The position numbers and the translations under genes are program-made. A stretch of 14,662 nucleotides of DNA from an uncultured Parvibacter sp. (GTDB lineage Bacteria; Actinomycetota; Coriobacteriia; Coriobacteriales; Eggerthellaceae), in NCBI GenBank assembly GCA_910587945.1, contig CAJUNI010000054.1, forward strand, positions 1 to 14,662. Reading direction: 5' to 3'. Within the stretch, counting starts at the first letter, position 1, and each line of letters begins with the position of its first letter. Below are positions 12,855-14,662 of this stretch, piece after piece. The notes beneath the pieces are model-generated. The model was not told where the DNA came from. It was given only the letters and a program-made list of their open reading frames with translations, and did no database searches.

Positions 12855-14600
12855 TCACTGATCAATCCACTGTTGTAACCACTTATTGAGCCGCTCGCCA
12901 ATAGACTCCAGCTCTGTATCTCGCTTCGAAATAATGGATCCGTCCAAGTCCTCAGACTGAGGGACATTCTCACGATGGTCCTCAGTGATAAGCAGACCAT
13001 TTACCGTCACGCTGTCAATAAGCCCATTGCTCGCAAACCCACTCGGCGCCTTGATCTCACCGATGTAGTAATCCCCAATCGGCACCCGTTTGCTTTCACC
13101 ATGCCCGGTAGCATCGAGCGTCAGCGTCTCAACAAGCTGCGTACAGGCCTCATCCTTGTAGATACCTACCGTAGTACCCGCTAAGGTGTAACAGCCATTC
13201 TGTCCCAACTGAGACACACTATCGTTAGCACTAGCTACATCCACCGTGATCTTACCCCAACTGACAACGCCATGAGCAGTGTTCGATTCCTTACCGACAC
13301 ACACACTGTTCTCACCGGGATTATCAACTTGCTGCAGTGCCTTGTTAGGTACCAAATATCCCTTGCCACCACTGGCCAAATCAGTCTTCTCATAGGATGA
13401 AAAGTCGTAATCCTTTTTCACCTTAGCGCTGATGACAAACCTATATGCACCTTGCGGCAAACTATTCCCACCGCGATGCGCACAAACCTTGGCCGAATTG
13501 TCATTGTGAATTGACCATTGACTCGTCACATCCGCCCCATTCTGATACACCTTAAGCGTCATTGTTCGCCAATCCAATGCCGGATCGAGCGTATCGAGCA
13601 AACGCACTGCTGAGGGGGAATGGGTTGAATTCGCATAAGGCCAGAACGTATCGATGGTATATGTCATTGTATCCCCATCAAAATGAACGCCTTCGGCATC
13701 AAACTTCATAGGCGCCGTGACCTTACTGTACGGATACGTCACCTGACGCAAACCAAGAGCGGTCGCACATCCATGACCCTGCCAACGGATCTTCATATCC
13801 GCATTTCCCGAACCAGGAATAACAGCACCGCAATGATAATTAGACTCATCACCACAGTACCAATGATTACCGTGAACAAAATTGTTATTCACAACGTCAT
13901 TGATGTCGATGCCCGTGCCGTTCATACCACTACCCGCAAGCCAAACGTCACCGGCAAACCCCGACTTCATGCGAACGCCCTCATAAACACCAGGGCACTC
14001 ATCGCGATAAACGTCCAAGTCATTAAACGACAGGCTCATCTTCTCCTTCACAATACCTTTGATATCGCTATAGCGGAGCTTCACCGTGCAATCCATCTCA
14101 GAATACCCAGGATCTGACCCCCGTGAGTTATCCGCGAAATGCAGGTTACATGATTTAGCATAAAGGAAGGCGATAGAGAATACACCTCGATTATCCGAAC
14201 CATCATCTTCCAGCCCTGCATCGGTGTTGTACCGATCGATATTGTTGATGTAGATCTCAACGTCAATATCGCGACCATCCCAAGTCTTAGCGCCCTTGGC
14301 AAATGTCAATTTGATCCAACCCTCACCGTGATACGACGTGGCGGTATCGAATCGATACCCAGGATAGTAATAGGAATTCGTCCCCAACGCAGTACACGTG
14401 ATATCAGACGAATGCTCGATTTTCAGATTGTCAGAGCCAATCTGGACAAACGACACCTCGGAGCTGGGAATCTCAGTCCATGAATTGAAATACTTTGGTG
14501 TTGCAGCCATGGCCTGACCTGTGCTCAACAGACAGAGTGCCACAGTTGCAACTGCGCAAATCAGAAACCAAACCCCACGCCTCGCCAGTGTATCTCCCAT
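12855..14600 (-). CDS. Secreted Cys-rich protein with a Cna-B/SpaA-like domain
   Basis: The 581-aa product starts with a signal peptide: RR at 7-8, a hydrophobic core 10-25, and a likely cut after AMA (30-32). Residues about 33-460 are beta-rich and unassigned, with many Cys (for example WYCGDESNYHC), so disulfides are likely. At about 469-545 is a SpaA/Cna-B-type domain: YTLAGTTVGIYKDEACTQLV, then PIGDYYIGEIKAPSGF. This fold is common in Gram-positive adhesins and pilins, and this style is frequent in Coriobacteriia. The tail (546-581) is an amphipathic helix; there is no LPXTG motif and no C-terminal membrane anchor, so it is free, held by a partner, or truncated. ATG 14600 is preferred over the upstream TTG 14645 because GGGGGAA lies just before it and the signal peptide then begins properly. 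It is AT-richer than the operon. Confidence 0.8.
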   Translation of the reverse strand: MGDTLARRGVWFLICAVATVALCLLSTGQAMAATPKYFNSWTEIPSSEVSFVQIGSDNLKIEHSSDITCTALGTNSYYYPGYRFDTATSYHGEGWIKLTFAKGAKTWDGRDIDVEIYINNIDRYNTDAGLEDDGSDNRGVFSIAFLYAKSCNLHFADNSRGSDPGYSEMDCTVKLRYSDIKGIVKEKMSLSFNDLDVYRDECPGVYEGVRMKSGFAGDVWLAGSGMNGTGIDINDVVNNNFVHGNHWYCGDESNYHCGAVIPGSGNADMKIRWQGHGCATALGLRQVTYPYSKVTAPMKFDAEGVHFDGDTMTYTIDTFWPYANSTHSPSAVRLLDTLDPALDWRTMTLKVYQNGADVTSQWSIHNDNSAKVCAHRGGNSLPQGAYRFVISAKVKKDYDFSSYEKTDLASGGKGYLVPNKALQQVDNPGENSVCVGKESNTAHGVVSWGKITVDVASANDSVSQLGQNGCYTLAGTTVGIYKDEACTQLVETLTLDATGHGESKRVPIGDYYIGEIKAPSGFASNGLIDSVTVNGLLITEDHRENVPQSEDLDGSIISKRDTELESIGERLNKWLQQWIDQ

Positions 14601-14635
14601 AACTTCCCCCTTATTCGAGAACAATGATGCGAACC

Positions 14636-14662
14636 ATTGTACCAACGGGGGGGGGGGGGTTT
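14636..14662 (-). promoter_or_regulatory. Candidate phase-variable promoter with poly-C spacer
   Basis: On the minus strand the order is AAA (14662-14660), a run of about 13 C (14659-14647), GTTGG, then TACAAT (14641-14636). TACAAT differs from the -10 consensus by one base and would start transcription near 14629, leaving a leader of about 29 bases with the ribosome site. AAA at the window edge could be the last three bases of a -35 such as TTGAAA, giving an 18-bp spacer made mostly of C. Length changes in such a tract alter promoter strength. The -35 itself is outside the window. Confidence 0.5.

Noticed and set aside
14601..14645. TTG start at 14645 for the secreted protein
   Set aside because: It would place 15 extra residues before the signal peptide, overlaps the proposed -10 region, and ATG 14600 has a good ribosome site.

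Overview
The window reads as part of a mobile or phage-derived element from a Gram-positive, probably actinobacterial host. The main operons have strong Shine-Dalgarno sites and GC-rich third positions. A Coriobacteriia host (Collinsella-like) is my best guess, resting on the style of the SpaA/Cna-B domain of the last gene; this is an inference and not a taxonomic call. No rRNA, tRNA, CRISPR array or insertion sequence was seen. The abundance of unknown small genes, a DUF4406-type protein, a split UvrD-like helicase and a homing intron suggest a large phage, prophage or conjugative element.

Layout. Positions 1-1588 hold small genes of unknown function. A 54-bp perfect direct repeat lies at 1-54 and 934-987, a promoter lies inside a 13-bp inverted repeat (182-231), and one gene (750-1110) appears to need a +1 frameshift at CTT TAG C. 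Positions 1714-6797 hold a tight co-directional set: a MoxR/CobS-like AAA+ ATPase, a C-terminal VWA-domain protein (CobT/ViaA-like partner), a two-domain ClpA/ClpC-like unfoldase that keeps a candidate ClpP-docking LGF loop, and a tiny acidic protein. A hairpin-rich spacer (6798-6974) follows.

Positions 6975-10771 encode a UvrD-like superfamily 1 helicase split by a 1,082-nt group I intron (8619-9700). The intron carries a LAGLIDADG homing endonuclease gene whose stop codon ends one base before the 3' splice site. Removing the intron rejoins helicase motif III exactly in frame (548 + 356 codons, 904 residues). P1, P10, P4, P6, P7 and P8 can be paired by eye. Downstream, in the same direction, come a MazF/PemK-fold protein overlapping the helicase stop, a degenerate pentapeptide/beta-helix protein, a four-helix membrane protein and a DUF4406-like protein, closed by a strong intrinsic terminator at 12826-12853.

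Convergent to these, on the minus strand, is a secreted Cys-rich protein with a Cna-B/SpaA domain (12855-14600). Its promoter appears to contain a run of about 13 C residues between -35 and -10, an arrangement typical of phase-variable promoters; the window ends just beyond that run.

How the genes work together: the MoxR-VWA pair and the Clp-like ATPase look like protein-remodelling machinery and the helicase like the element's DNA-metabolism enzyme. The intron and its endonuclease are a selfish passenger in the helicase gene. The clearest discoveries are the intron with its probable co-conversion footprint, the possible phase-variable promoter, and the possible RF2-like frameshift gene.
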